Shown: positions 13,152 to 26,727 of the stretch, in pieces | How the letters are laid out: each line of letters opens with the position of its first letter | How positions within the stretch are numbered: the stretch's first letter is position 1 | Notes under the pieces: generated by a model | What the model was told of the DNA's origin: nothing | Database searches by the model: none | Seen by the model: only the letters and a program-made list of their open reading frames with translations | Source of the DNA: Lingula anatina | Taxonomy: Eukaryota > Brachiopoda > Lingulata > Lingulida > Lingulidae | Length of the DNA: 64,000 nt | Assembly (NCBI RefSeq): GCF_001039355.2 | Contig: NW_019775726.1 | Location: 62,001-126,000 of the forward strand | Direction of reading: 5' to 3' | Made by a program: the position numbers and the translations under genes

Positions 13152-16100
13152 CTATTTTCTCCGAAAGGCAACCCATAAACACAAACTGACCGCAAAATCT
13201 ATTATTTCTGCCGCTGTCATCAAAGTGCTCCCCAGCACCAGGCCCAGCGCGCCACCTATATCTGAAAACAGCGCGAGACCGGAATATGCCGGCTGTTGCT
13301 CTATCCCTTGGAAATTCAACTCTTTATAGAATATCTGCAAAATCAGATAATTGTCTCGGAAAAAGTCCTCTGTAGTGCCAGGGTGGCCGGCAATCAATGC
13401 AGCCGTGACAGCGTTTGACATTTTAGAGTGGGAAATGGTATAACCGTAGTGGACTTCTTCACAAGGAACGGGGCACGCGCAGGCCTGTAGGGCAGCCGAT
13501 GTATTTGCACGTAATTCGTCAAGGCATTCCCACCATTGTAGCGGAGAACATTCTGGAACACCGGGGACGTTTATCATATAGTAAGCCCGGCAGCCACAAT
13601 TGTCCATCGTAAAATTCAATCTGAAAAAAAAAAGATTCGTTCCTCTATATCGGTTCTTTTCGCTTTCCATCCCCTAACACAAAGTTATAAACAGTCCACG
13701 GTTAATTACTTAGTGATTAAAAAGCATATTTTCAGTCATTAATATTATGGTAATAAGCAGTTAGCAGTCGTTATGTTACTTTTTTCATGAAAAGATTACA
13801 GATTCTAGTGCTCTAGTATCTAAATTCACTTTGTATCATACGTGAAGAGCAACCCCACCTATCCCCAGAACTCAACTTATAATGCGATTTTACGTGAACG
13901 CAAAGCAGTAAAGAAGTTGAGTAAAATATTTGCTTTGTTAAATTGAAGATACTCACGTGCACTCCGCTATGCAATTCAACGTAGAATACGAATCATAATA
14001 TGCCAGATTTTTTTCTGCACAATTCCCATATGGAGACGGTAAATTCGTTACCTGCAATAAAAGCAATGCACAACTCATTAAACCACTTTTACTAGTTTCT
14101 TATACGACCAAAATAACCTCAAAATTTCAGGTCAGAAACCAAATTAATTCCTCGTTTAAAACCGCGCATTCTTCAATTTCTGGTCGGAAATTGACCTATT
14201 TATCCGTTCCAGTGATTGGTAAAGGTACCATATATAAAGTGGTACTGGGCGCGCATTGCATAGGCATCATTCTTTACTCCCATATATAGATGTGCTGCAC
14301 GCGCAATTGCACACTCAGTCAGTGTGCAGTCAGACTGCTGAGGAATATGAGAAGCATAGAAAGAAAGCAGAAAATAACTTTTTTAATATTATTTTCGGGA
14401 AATATGAAATGAAGTTCTTTGGTATTTCTCTATGTTATACTTTTTTCAAACTATATGTGATGTCATTGGGTTGGGTTTCGTGGCAAAATTTTGACTTTGC
14501 ATGCACGTTTAAACATTTCACTGAATGAACAGTTTTGATATATGTAAATATTTTTCTTTGCTGATTGAGCTACGTGTATTTTAGGGCTATTTGAACAATA
14601 ATTCATATCTTCTGATCAAAATAACTCAACACTATAAAATCTAAGCCTACAATGTTATACTTACAATACTAAATTGCACTACACTGTAACATAAGATACC
14701 TTATCAAACGAAACCATACCATACCATACTAAACTAAACTAAACCATACCTTTGTTTGTGAGATGCCAACACTGACGCTCTCTCCAGGTGCCACCTGAAA
14801 ACCCAGGTTTTCAATGTACGGGACGTCATCCGGGTGGTGGAGCAGCACCTGGATTTAAGAGAAAAGTCTAAGTGTTACGCTGTCTCTACGCTTACGTTAG
14901 CAGTGTGCCAGATAATTGAGATATGTCAGTATGACATGTAAAATTATATAAAAAATCCAAACCCTATTTTTCTATTACTTTTTTCATCTTTGTACCGTTA
15001 CAAAGAATTTAAAAAAATATGGTTATAAATACGTGGACCCCTTAAGGTGACCTGGAAAGCAAGCGTAAAATTCATGCAAAATAACTCACTGTAAAGCCAG
15101 CACTGTGTGATGTAGCCAGATAATTGTACTGTTCAGCGTTCAATATTAGTTTAAGTCCAAATGTCGAACCTAAGAGTTCGGTTTTCAGATTGGTGTCACC
15201 TGTAAAAAAATTATACTACATCTAGTAACCAAGAGAATAATTGCTAACTATACAAACTACACAACAGGAAGACCACGTAAATAAAACTCAATTTTTCAAG
15301 CTCAAGTGGGTCTACTTTTAGACCACGTAATAACTTCGTATAGCATACATTATACGAAGTTATCGNAAACTACACAACAGGAAGACCACGTAAATAAAAC
15401 TCAATTTTTCAAGCTCAAGTGGGTCTACTTTTAGACCAGCTACCAGTTAGCCAATTGACTTATTAGGGCGTATTCCCAGACATTTAGATCGATCTATCCC
15501 CGTGGGGAGTCTCACTAGATTACTGTCAGATAATCCGGCTTAAATGTCTGTCCCGCCTACTACAAGCTGTTAGGGGGTAATTAACTTTCGTGCCCGCTCG
15601 GCTGACAGCTATTTAGCGTGAATCCCCGGGGAGTTAGGTCGATATAGTTTGGATCGATCTAATCTCTGGGAATGGGGTCTTAAATGCTGCAGTAAAGGGG
15701 CTTTAATGGCAGTGTATTGATAAACGACCATATACTACTAGCACCACATATCAGTTTAAAATATAAAATAAAAATTAATAAAATGTAGAAAAACAGCAGT
15801 GTACAGGAATATTTTGAAAGGCGTCTCTTGATGTACAACATAGACAGTTTTGCCAAACCTGTTTCCCTGAATCATGCTAAATTATAATATATATACTGTT
15901 ATATATTGGAGATCACGTGGACAGTGGTGAAGTCACGAGGTTCATGTCAACGTAGATCAATTACCTTAATGGGTTGTAACGGATTTCTTACATGCAGATA
16001 TTTATGAAGTGGTTTTATGAAAGTGAAATTCCTATAATGAATTGTTTGCATAAAAGATGTAACTCGCATTGATCCTCATATCACACGTAAACCTGTCAAA

Positions 16101-18665
16101 TCAATTAACTTTCATAAGAAATAGTACATGGACTTTCTTGGCAATATACATGTATATGGGCACTTTTCATTAACGTGAGCCACGCCACAGAATCATTATA
16201 TATAAAGTGGGTACAGAACCACGTCGAACATTTAATTTCATTCTTTTAAAACTGTTCATGATAACTCAACGAGATACCAGTAATAACTGCATTGTGCCAC
16301 TTCATACCCAGTTCCTAGATTTTGACAGTTAGATTTTCAATCAGAATGTCGCGACGTCCCATAATTATCATCACATTCCCTTTATTCAAGTGTGACAGGA
16401 ATGGTAGTCCTAGGAAGGGATGTCACGGATCGCATATAATTTGTACAGGATAGGTTGGAGTATCGGGGTTAGTATATGGGACGTATGTCACCTGTACAAA
16501 GTAATGGGGAACGGACTACGGTTCCTAGCGGACTACCATTCCTGTCCCACCTACTGGTAGGCCTACACTGCTTCTAATCGAGAAGCACAATAGCGGAGTT
16601 CATCTGCTACATCAGCATTACGACCACTTTTTAGTCCTCTGTATGTCCATGCGATTTAAACATGCCATGTTAAAAGCCCTTTCACAGTTTGAAAGAATGG
16701 AATAATGATAGCGTTAAGGCAGACATCAATCAAAAATTGATGTTGAAATTAGTTTTTATTATTATACACGTATTGGAGGGACATGTATTGAAAACGTGAA
16801 GTTTACATTAAGCACAAGAGGGGAAATGACAGACGCGTGATCAATATCGGGTTCATAGACATGTTTTGAGACAATAACTCACCTCTGTGTTACAATTGCT
16901 TGCTTATGTTAGTTATGAATAAGTTACCTTCATGCTAAAGGTTTGTTTTATTACTTATGTGGACAGCGTTTACTTACATGTATTTACTTTATAGAGGTGA
17001 TTCAGTTCGCAAAGTCGTTTTTAAATTCAACAATAGCGGGTTACGATCGCCATACACAAATAAATGTAAACAATGAATTCTATAAACACACACAAAAAAA
17101 TCCTCTAAACTCAACGAAAACCTTGCACTGCTGGCAATACTGATGGACCCCTTCCGTTCATACAAATCAGATTAAGAAGAGCGTACCATGGTTGAACGTG
17201 TAGCACACGCCCATCTCCGTGAGGATTCTTGTGAAATTATCCACAGAGCAGGGCTGGGCGTTCCATTCACAGGACTACAAAATAGAAAGAAAAGAAGTTA
17301 CAACGGGAAACAATTGACGATGGGGATAAGATGAGGACTGATATTTTGCTTATATAAATGTGGTCGAGTGGACGATCTCTGAATGTAATGCAATTTAAGT
17401 GTAGTTAAGTGATTGTAAAGGTATTTCAACCAGTTACCTTGACAACGTGAATGCGAAAAAGGCAGTAAACTGATATATGTGCTATTCATATCTTGCATAT
17501 TTCAGGGGCCTACTGCCAGTCGTCCATTTGGACTAAATCTTTTAATTATGCTCTACAAAATGCAATTAATGCTACGTCTCGTTCAGTTTTATAGATATGA
17601 CGTGTCTGACATCAAAAAGGATTTAGAATTAAATCGTTTAATCATTAACTGTTGAGCTTTTGGTGTCTGTTTCACGATGAAAAACATATATAGCTTATCC
17701 AGGCCTCCAAAACAGGAATGGAACAGTATTATGCGTAGAGATCGACACCTCGAGCACGGGTGTTGTGTTGTTTTGTGAATTTTTTTTCGGAGGGGGGGGG
17801 TCGTCCTTTTTTGTATGGGTCTTCACTGCTTGCGAGGCCTGTTATTCTCCACTCTAAATGCCACGGTACGACGGTATTGATACAAATAAAGTAAACTAGA
17901 AACACGGTGTCATTCCGTGTGGAGAAATCTCTACGCGTGGATAATGAGGTAAAAAAGGATGTTAAATTTGAAACGAATTGTAATGAACGACGTTAAAAAA
18001 CAACAAATCGAAATAAATATATTACTTACACCCGGCGCATTTAGCATCGTCGGGGCATCATGCCCGTACTCCGTGATAAACTCAGTCCAGTTATAACTGC
18101 TCAGGTTCTTCGTAGTGGTCGCTGTAGGTGAGGTAAACAAGTAACCGACGTCAATTTCGCCCGTATGATACAAATTCAGTGCGCGCAGTTTGTTATTATT
18201 ACATATAGTCACAGCCGGGAACGGGATGAAGTCCACGTAATGCAGTTCGATGTTGACGGAGACTGGGTTACTCCAATAATAATCAATGCGATTTTTTAGA
18301 TGAAAGATCAAGAATCCAAACCCGGTCAACACAAACACAAGCCACATAACTCTGCGGAACCAACCGATTTTGGAGTCCACAACATTCTTGATCCCTAAAA
18401 TACTAACATTGCTGGCAAACGTTGCCAAAGATTCCCGCACGTTTTCGTTCTCTTCGGTTTCGACGTTTTTCGCAGTGTTCTGTGCCTTTGTTGACGATAA
18501 TGAATGAACTTTAGATTTTTCCATCCAGCTTTTCAACTTTAAAGTTGTATTTGCAGATGACGTGTCTATTTGAGTACTCCTAATGATAGGAGAAATCGCC
18601 ACATTTTCTGCAAATGCTGAGTACTGGGTATCATACTGGTGGACATCGTCTCCTGGCAAACTCAT
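13152..18665 (-). CDS. DEG/ENaC/ASIC-type sodium channel subunit, complete, 498 aa
   Basis: Six exons: 18665-18030, 17274-17187, 15199-15090, 14848-14750, 14051-13957 and 13620-13152; phases agree and the sum is 1497 bases including TAG. The order is a cytosolic N-terminus, TM1 at about residues 106-122, FPAVTICN at 149-156, a cysteine-rich extracellular domain (CEWNAQPC, YTFN, GFQVAPGESVSV, CAEKNLAYYD, NCGCRAYY, CACPVPCEEVHYGYT), TM2 from about 455 (SDIGGALGLVLGSTLMT) and a very short tail ending FRRK. Family role: trimeric, amiloride-type, Na+-selective channels gated by protons, peptides or force. Oddities: the gating motif His-Gly before TM1 is Leu-Gly (90-91) and the G-x-S filter reads GST (473-475). 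The ligand cannot be told. A loxP-linker artefact lies in the intron between exons 2 and 3. Confidence 0.95.
15254..15438. repeat. 72-base direct duplication flanking a loxP linker (assembly artefact)
   Basis: Bases 15254-15325 and 15367-15438 are the same 72-base sequence (starting AAACTACACAACAGGAAGAC, ending TCTACTTTTAGACCA). Between them are a library-linker sequence and one N. Two overlapping read ends were evidently kept instead of merged, so the true genome probably has one copy. Confidence 0.9.
15326..15366. other. loxP site / mate-pair library linker (contaminant)
   Basis: Bases 15330-15363 are a perfect 34-base loxP: inverted 13-base arms reading ATAACTTCGTATA around the 8-base spacer GCATACAT. 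The four bases before it (CGTA) and the CG after it fit the linker used for Cre-circularised 454 Titanium paired-end libraries, minus one base on the right side. loxP is a phage P1 site and is not expected in an animal intron. Confidence 0.95.
15463..15682. mobile_element. Foldback MITE, subfamily A, copy 1
   Basis: An element of about 214 bases between TTA on both sides (15463-15465, 15680-15682). It starts GGGCGTATTCCCAGA and ends TCTGGGAATGGGGTC, so the termini form an imperfect inverted repeat with ATTCCCAGA in common. The inside holds GATCGATCTA blocks near both ends and a central GGGGGTAATTAACTTTCGT. There is no coding capacity. Related copies are at 44572, 47612, 51914 and 53352. The TTA flanks would suit a PIF/Harbinger-type mover, but that is a guess. 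Confidence 0.75.
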
Positions 18666-18699
18666 GTTGAACGTAAAGTTTTCCTTGGACTTTTTAACA

Positions 18700-21600
18700 G
18701 ATTAAATAAATGACGCAGTAAGATTTTCTATTCAGTCACCAATGTTTTCCACTTACCAGAGATGTACTGGATTAAAAAAGCCAATGACTACTTTTGTGAT
18801 TTCAGATTGCAAACTCTTGAACTTGAAATGAACTTGTGGCCGATTGTGTAATCCAAACGTTTCTGGAGATAACTTTTCTTGTTCCCTTTTTCTGTTGTCA
18901 CAGAAATACAAGGTTGTAGTTGAAATGTTCCTGCCAGCTGCTCCAATTCCCTATTAATTTATTTGTAACCGAAGTCAACGAAATCACCTTTATGCACTTC
19001 GTACTGAAATTAATGTCACTTGACTGTTTTCTTGTCACAACACAAATGGCGAAACTCCCAACAGTATTAACTAACAGTGCACAAGACTCCGCACCTGACA
19101 ATCGCGATCGATTACGAACCAATGAGCTCTAGCAAGCAGACATACTTGTTGGGGGTAAGTTTTAATTGCTTCTAAATGGGGAGGGATTGGTTACTGTATT
19201 GATCGCTTTCCATTAAAGCTGACCTGAAGCACAAAATATCACTCCAATAGTTTATTGGGCCATCAATTAGCCAGTTTTTGTGACAAGTATGTGTAAATAC
19301 TATTTAATAGAAATCATTCATTAAATCCGTGTAAATAGCAGCAAGCAAAACTCATACTGTACAATGTTTATGTCCAATTGCACATAAAGTGATACTGGGT
19401 AGTGAGATAAAAAAGGAAAGGTGTCCTTTTTAAGACTTACAGTTTCTTCAAAAGGGGGAAAATAATTAGCCTGTGGGTCACAGCACTATGTTCTTATAAT
19501 GAAGGAGTCAGAGAGCATATCATAATGAGTAGAATACTGAGGTTATACGCACAGGTACATGTACTTGGGCTACGGGAGCTCGTATTTTTACCAAGCATAC
19601 CACCACATGATAATATGGAACACTGTTCTCTGCAGGAACTCGTATTATACTAACGTAACTTGTTAGGATAAACACAGAGAGCTGTTGCCTGTAGCTTCCA
19701 TAATATTTATCCAAAATGTTTGTCCCACCAAGAAATCAATTTCTGTAATGTTGTAATAAAACAAGAAGGAAGACTAATTGTTAGACACAATTACCCATTT
19801 TTGCATTATTTTGAACATTTAATTATAACTTCAGATTCATCTTATTAGTTAATTGTTGTTCACCTTTTTACATGTTGTGATTGTCTAAATTGTTATAAAT
19901 ATTTTCGGGAGGAGTTATTTTCACGCTCCCTCTTCAAAAGCCGATGTTAAGTTGACATTTTTGTTATTAGATTAAGGAATAATTTTGATTTCTTTTAAAA
20001 CCTCAAATCCTGATACATTTCCAGTAACAATTAACTAGATCCCACGATCGTAACATCTACATAAAACATATCCAACTTTCTTTTTTCAGAGGTCGCGAGT
20101 TTTACAAGAAATAAAGGGAATGTGTGCAAAAACGTGGTATAACGTTTCCTGCGCAGCCCAGGGTGAGGACTAGCACATATTGACGTAGACATATTGTCTG
20201 ATATCTTAGCTTTTCTCTTATTAGATGAATATAATTTCGTTTGCTGCTTATTACTTACTTAAGATCAATACGTATTAAATATTTCCTTAATGGTTTATTG
20301 AACGATCTATAAGTTGCATTACATAGTTAACCATTGAACCGTAAAACAGAGGGAAACATCCTGCAATATCAGTCTCATTAGCGTTAACGTTATGCACATT
20401 TGAATGTTACCAAAATATTGAACTTTGTAAAAGTCTTTTTCTGTCGCTTTGTATTAATCCCCCACTTCCAGACATTCTGTGACCTCTCCACTGCTGCCAG
20501 GGCTGAATTTGACAGATAAGAACTTCACAATAGATTGAAAATCGGATTATGGTCCATTTTCTTTTGGCTATATTGAATTCCAAACGTGCAGTTATAATGT
20601 CATCATGCCCGTGAGGCCACTTGTATAATTATATGGGCGTCCTCGCATTTGACTACCAGTTTTTGTGACTACACGGTGAGCTGAAAATCAATTGCCGAGT
20701 CTCATACGCAGATTGAATGTTTAGTCAAATGTTGAACAAGATAGTGACCATGTTATTCTGAAGGATATAAAATAGAAAAACAACCCAAATTATTTTTACG
20801 CATTCATACTTTGCCAGCTTCGCTTAAGGGGTCTAGGATATTAACGAAAAAGTCCAAAACTAATGCAGCTAATGAAATTTCCTATTAACTAAAGGATATG
20901 GTCTAGCAAGCCAAACAATTTTCCAAAGTTTGTAGTCACAGTGTAACACGAGTGACGTAATATCAGCATTTTGAGGCTAAAATTGTCATTTTTTTAATCA
21001 AGAATTTCTCTTAAACAAAAGGCCCTATTAATACGATTGAAATAGCTATCTAAAGGTTAGCACAAAAACCAGTAAACTCTGTCAGGATTTTCTCTTATTA
21101 TTTTTACTTTTGATTTTATTTTGATAAAACGTGAATTTTACGAAATATATATGGACCTTCCAATTTCAGTATTAATAACTTCAAAAATAAAAGGTCAATC
21201 CAAAAGCCAAGACTCAGTCGACTAGATATTATACTGAAACAGAGACACATCAAATTTCATGTCAATCTGACGGTTCAAGAATGAGATATGGGGATTGAAG
21301 TTTAGACTATGATATCAATCTTCAAAGCTGAGAAATCGCTCATAAACCATTTGGCTCAGGTAATTGGGCTAATTTAGCAAAATAATTGCACCTCCACCTT
21401 ACCTGTTATCATCTTATTGATCGGGAAGATCTATACACCATTACGTGTTAAAATTGGGTTGTTTGTTTCTATCTAGATGCCAGAAAATCTTACTTTTGTA
21501 CGCAAACTTATTCGCACCACGAAAGCCGCTCTTCCCTGAGAAATGATTGACAGCTGCGTAGGTCTACCTACTCTCGTTTCACTGACGTAATTAATCATAA
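18700..21600. other. Upstream region of the DEG/ENaC-like gene, no gene recognised
   Basis: The first kilobase should hold the promoter and 5' UTR of the DEG/ENaC-like gene. Small open frames on both strands at 18898-19132 and 19520-19714 have no family resemblance. Nothing else supportable was seen. Confidence 0.5.
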
Positions 21601-21699
21601 TTGTGCCTGACGCAGTAGGAGTCTGTGCACTGTCTAGGAAGTGTCTAAGGAAGCGCTAACAAACAAAAAGAAAATAACTTGGTGTGCCAGCAGAGGACA

Positions 21700-22198
21700 A
21701 TGCCACCCGTCGTGCGTGGACGCCGCTCTACACACCAAGACGCGAAAATTGAGAAAGCAAAGAAAGAATTACTCCAAGAAATGGCCGAATGTGGGTACGT
21801 ATATGCCATGATGCCACAGAGTGCCAAGACCGTAATATGCGAATTTGAAAATGTTTTGGGTGGCAATATTATTTATAAACTTGCTTGCTGTTACAATCTT
21901 TATTGTGAATAAAATGATTGCCTAACGATATTTTTGACAACCCCAGACGTTGTTTGAATACTCAGCAGTTCAAGTGTGATAAATCGTCCTTCAAGATTTT
22001 CCGAGCGCTGGCTCCCTGCATACGCGAAGACTCCCCTTCATGACATGCGGGGTTTCTCCATCCACCAGAAGCACTCTCTTTCAAAATTCTCTTGCTTTCC
22101 TCGCTCGTCCGTTTTCTCGCAACTTTCTTTCTTCCCATGACTGTGTATATAACTGTGTTCTGCTTAGCTGACGTAAGTCTTATGAGCTGCCAGGGCAC
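21700..22198. other. Possible pair of small first exons in a locally CpG-richer region
   Basis: On the plus strand an ATG at 21700 opens a basic, charged peptide (MPPVVRGRRSTHQDAKIEKA, then KKELLQEMAECG) running into a splice-donor-like GTACGT at about 21795. On the minus strand an ATG at 22139 opens another basic peptide (MGRKKVARKRTSEESKRIL) that stops at about 21962. Both are unusual for the AT-rich surroundings in their base and CpG content. They could be first exons, ends of a transposable element, or chance. No partner exon or family was found. Confidence 0.25.
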
Positions 22199-22199
22199 G

Positions 22200-25100
22200 C
22201 GTAACAGCTTAAGAAGTTAGACAACCATTCTTGCCCCGCCCCCCATAGTAACGGTGCTTGACAACGGAGGCGGAGCCTAAAGCCTGCCACCCGTACCAGT
22301 CAGGACAGGTAGAAAAACTCGTCCAAATGTATAATTTTAGTCCGTGTTTCACAAATATAACTTAATTGAGTATTAGATACAAAATTGATTATTTCTAACG
22401 TATAAAAAACTAAAAATCGAGTTTTAGACGTATTTTTAATATCCTAGAGGCCTTAATGCAAATGGTCTGCGCTGACGGCGGCAAACAATAGATTGCTTTC
22501 CCGCGCATAAAGAGGCTTCCTTAAATTTAGATAGCACGCCGAATAATATCTACTTTTGACGTGTTAAAACATTGTGAAGATAAACACCTTTTAAACACTT
22601 GTTTGTGTTTTAAAGATACCGTTACTCCACACATCGTTATTTACAGCACTCTCTTTTATCAAACTCTCTGAGACAAGATGACCAGTCAAATGGACGCTTG
22701 CGGTAGACGGGACGTGTCTCCAATATAGCGTATCTTGGGGTGCTGCTGTCAATTAAACCCCCGGTAGCAAGTGCCCTTATCAGCTGCTACATGATTTTGT
22801 CGTACGCTAAGTTGTTAATGGAACTGTCAAACGTTTCTATTTCTGTTATCACCTATCTCTTTTCACACCTGTTAAATGCCGTTAAAACCTTTACAAGTAC
22901 AATTGATGGTCATTTGCTATATGCGGTGCTCCTTTAGATACATTACGGTCACGTTATCTCTGCACCCACTGACTGACAAATGCATTAGTATGACTAAAAC
23001 GATCTACATAATGTAAAAATGATACTCTTCCAAAATGTGTGTTTATTGATTGGTAAACATCAATTAACGAGGCAACTTCAACCTGCGCGAGTGTTGTTGG
23101 CAGTGCAAGGTTAACTGCAGAGGAGAGAGGTGTTATTCACATATCTAACAAATCTTTTACAACTTAATTAGTCATTTCTTTCAGCTTAAGAAAATGTCAA
23201 AGGTGTCATACAAATGACACCACAAAGCCTGATTATTGATAAAAATTTTAAAAAATATGATTAAGCACGTTTTCAATATTTGTTACCGCTTTATCTTGAT
23301 CTTGTTGCTGAATCGTTTATCATGAAGTTTTAATTCCCTGCTCTATCCCCTACCCGTCTCGTGAATCCAAAGGGTGAATATTTTCTCATTGTGAAGTAGT
23401 TGTCAGATTTCCCGCATATAAGTTATAAATTAGACTCTATTCGCACAAAAAAAAGTTATTCTATCTAAGCGAAATCTGCCAACTAAATAATGATGACGTG
23501 TTTTGTCCCGCTGTGTCCGCATCCTAAGAATAATGTAACAGAGTAGCTTGTTGTCGGACCTGTGAGTAGATACACACCCTAGCCATGGAGGGGGGAGGGG
23601 GTGTCACCTTATTGTGTCGACCCTAAGCAGCTGGTCCAAAGCTTCATTTAGGTTAGGTATTCGTTTCTAAAGTCATCACAGAATGACACGTGAGTGCAAT
23701 AAAAAGCGAGCTATCAAAATATGTGCAAGGGTCTCATTATAGTTACATTTTTCTCTGTGAGGCTAACGCACCCATACTTTAGATAAAACATGAAACACAA
23801 CGATAGAAAAGAGAAAAGGTAATTAAATTGCGCTTTTATTACATATAGCAATAGGATGACCCATCAGAGCATTTATGCATACAAGATCTTTATAAATCCG
23901 CTTTTTTCGATGCGTTCCACTTTAAAAAGATTTTAGTTTTCTTTCTATAAAATGGGATTGTTTTCACTGAAGAAATGTGCCCTACTACATGTACTTGGGC
24001 CGCACATTAATTATGTGCATTGTTCTTCAGTGTGAATCGTGTCATGCCACATCTAAGAAGAAATCCACGAAAATAGATATATGAAAAACTAGCGCAGCCT
24101 TAAAAAGGAGAAGATAATAAAAAGAAATTGTAGTAATGAAGCAAGGCAACGTAGTATTTTGTTTCTTTTTTATTTACATTTATACATATATATGTTGGTA
24201 AATGACAGTAGCGTTAGTGACTAAAAGCGACGTACGAACTAATATTACTATACATTAACGTCGGAAACGGGAAGTTGAAGTCACTCTTCAGATATTCTTT
24301 CCATGGTTCAAAACACCAAGTCCATTAATTTTATCTGGGGAAGGAAATGACCGGCAGTTTCTTTCAGATATTTCCCGTTACAGCTTTTCTTAGCACGTAA
24401 CAGAGCACACAGGCGAATAACACAACACGGTGAGATAGGGAAAACACGCCATAAATAAAATTTAACTGAACACGGAGAGAGCAGGAGACAGCACAGGGGA
24501 AGATATCTCTTCACTATCATTTTCGTCTGAATTCCCACCATTATCCAGGATGCCGATGGATATAAGCCTAAAATATTTTTCTTTCATCATAGATGTGTTG
24601 CGCAAGCCATTCTCAAACAAGACCAGGGGTAGTCTTCGGATGCCGTAGAGTTGAAATGCTACTAAGACGCGCCTAGCATAGCTATAGTGAGCTGGACCGC
24701 CAGGGCCGGCCGTGACCCTCGTCAGCGCGCGGGGTGGCAATGCATCATCCTGGCACTTGATGGATAGAAAACAAGCGGGCATTTAGGGCCAATTCGTGAG
24801 AGTGGCGTACACACACAGACTAGTAGCATGACGACACGAGATATGCAGCAACAGCAACATGATGGATAAATAACAAAAATGGCATGGTGATATTTTACAA
24901 CAATGTTTACGAAGAGAAAATATTCAAGGGCCATGGATATGACATTTGGAGAATACTGGTCTATGTCTGGGGTAATGCACGCACTTGTCATTTTGAACCT
25001 CCATGCGGCGGCATCACTCGGGTGAGTGTGTTCTCGGATACCGTATTCGGAGAGTACGAAAACATTTTGTTTTCCAGATAAATTATTCTTTGTTTTTTTC

Positions 25101-26700
25101 TTAGTTATGGGGGGGGGGGGGGGGGGGGTTGCAATAGCAAGGCTCTTATATCAGTGGGTGCGGATTGATTTTAGAGTAAAAACGACATCGCAAAAGAGAG
25201 AAAAGCGTTCTGACTTTGACTTAACCAGTCACTTGTTAGCAACGAACACTCAGGTTTTCGAAAATATTAAGGAATGCAATTGCAGGAATTTTCTTCATTT
25301 GCAATGAGAAACTGCATCTACATTGTCTGTTTTTAAACCACTATTGGCAAGAGCGGTCTGTTTAACAATGTCGTTTTGGTCTCTTTTTCACCCCTGTGGA
25401 AACTATATGAGATCTCATGCCAATATGCAATTTTGATTGTCGTTGTCAGAAAATGGTTAATGTAGCTGTCACTACAAAATAGGCAGTGAATCCAGCGTGC
25501 TCACTGGAGCATCAAAATAATGGCTAAAAATGAACACTGTGCCCATGGGGAAATATTTCACCTTCCCCTATAACAATACAAACACGTGTAGTAACATTTC
25601 AGAGGTTAAAGCATTAAAAGCACATTTTTAAATGTAACGCATATATCATATTTTTGTTTGGAAAGGCGGTGGTCATAAAAGTAAAACATTTCGCTTATTC
25701 ATACAAAGAACGGGAATGGACAAGCCCAGCTACATAACAAAAATTACTTTCTTGATAAAGAATGAGTATACTTGTCAAAATAAACGGACTCCTATAATGG
25801 AAACAATGGAGCACAGTATCATTTATATATGTGACAGTTTGAGAATGTTTGCCTTTTGAACTCTGCGTTAATAAAGACACTGAATATTTTTTCTGTAAGA
25901 GCAACATATTTGTGGTTTCGCTCGAGGTATTGTTAAATGAACCGTCTCAAAACACGTTAATTACAAAGGTACAATTGTATATTAAAAAGGAATACACTGC
26001 CCCTTTTAAGAAAGCGGCAAATATCTTCCCTATTTCAGACCAAATTATACGTTTAGGCTGCTAGGTTAATTGCGAATGCCGCCTTGCTTTGGGCTCATTT
26101 CAGCGATAAACATCACAGAGATTTATTAGGAATCGTTCAGGTACCCCGTATTTAAAGTCTTGGACGCGTTTTAAGATGCCTTGTCTTTATTGTTTAGCTA
26201 TTGCATTTATCTTTCCAACTTGGAATTAAAAAGTTGAGAGGTATTCTATCTCACCCCTTCTTATTACGAACTCTGTGTTTATCTTAATTTGTGATCTGAG
26301 ACACGCGCTGACCATATTATCTTCCATGCGGTAACTTTTGTTACTACCTGTCTGCTACGTGATTTGACGAACAGAGACGTTTTGTTCTCCATGAAAGGGA
26401 GACCGATAAAGTCAGCACCACATCAATGTAAGTAATATGAATAATGATAATGGGTGTTCGCCACGCTAAAATTTGGGGTTGTCCACGTATTTGAGAATGC
26501 TACTGTATATACATTATTTTAAATCAGGAAAAGATAGCTTCAGTAGAAACATGGCCTCAGTATTTTATTTAAGTTTAAAAGATAATTTTAAAGTATTTTA
26601 CGGGGCTTCGAAACACTGTTGCAAGTGATCAAGTTTACTTTGACCTTAGAGCCAACCGGCAGCTGGGTTAAGCCATGGGATATTTGTCCAAGGTTATACA
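22200..26700. other. Long stretch without recognised genes
   Basis: Low-complexity spots include a poly-G run at about 25109-25128 and an A-run at about 23448. A 106-codon open frame on the minus strand at 24782-24462 has a mixed, non-repetitive composition with an acidic end (DENDSEE), but no motif I recognise and no clear splice partner. Confidence 0.5.
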
Positions 26701-26727
26701 GGGAGTCTATTCAAAAACATATAAAAA

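Noticed and set aside
15330-15363. Natural site-specific recombination site or mobile element at the loxP sequence
   Set aside because: Perfect identity with the P1 site, linker-type flanks, a duplicated 72-base border and an adjacent N point to a sequencing-library linker.
24462-24782. 106-codon minus-strand open frame with an acidic tail
   Set aside because: Non-repetitive composition drew attention, but there is no recognised motif, no convincing acceptor or donor and no neighbouring exon in phase.
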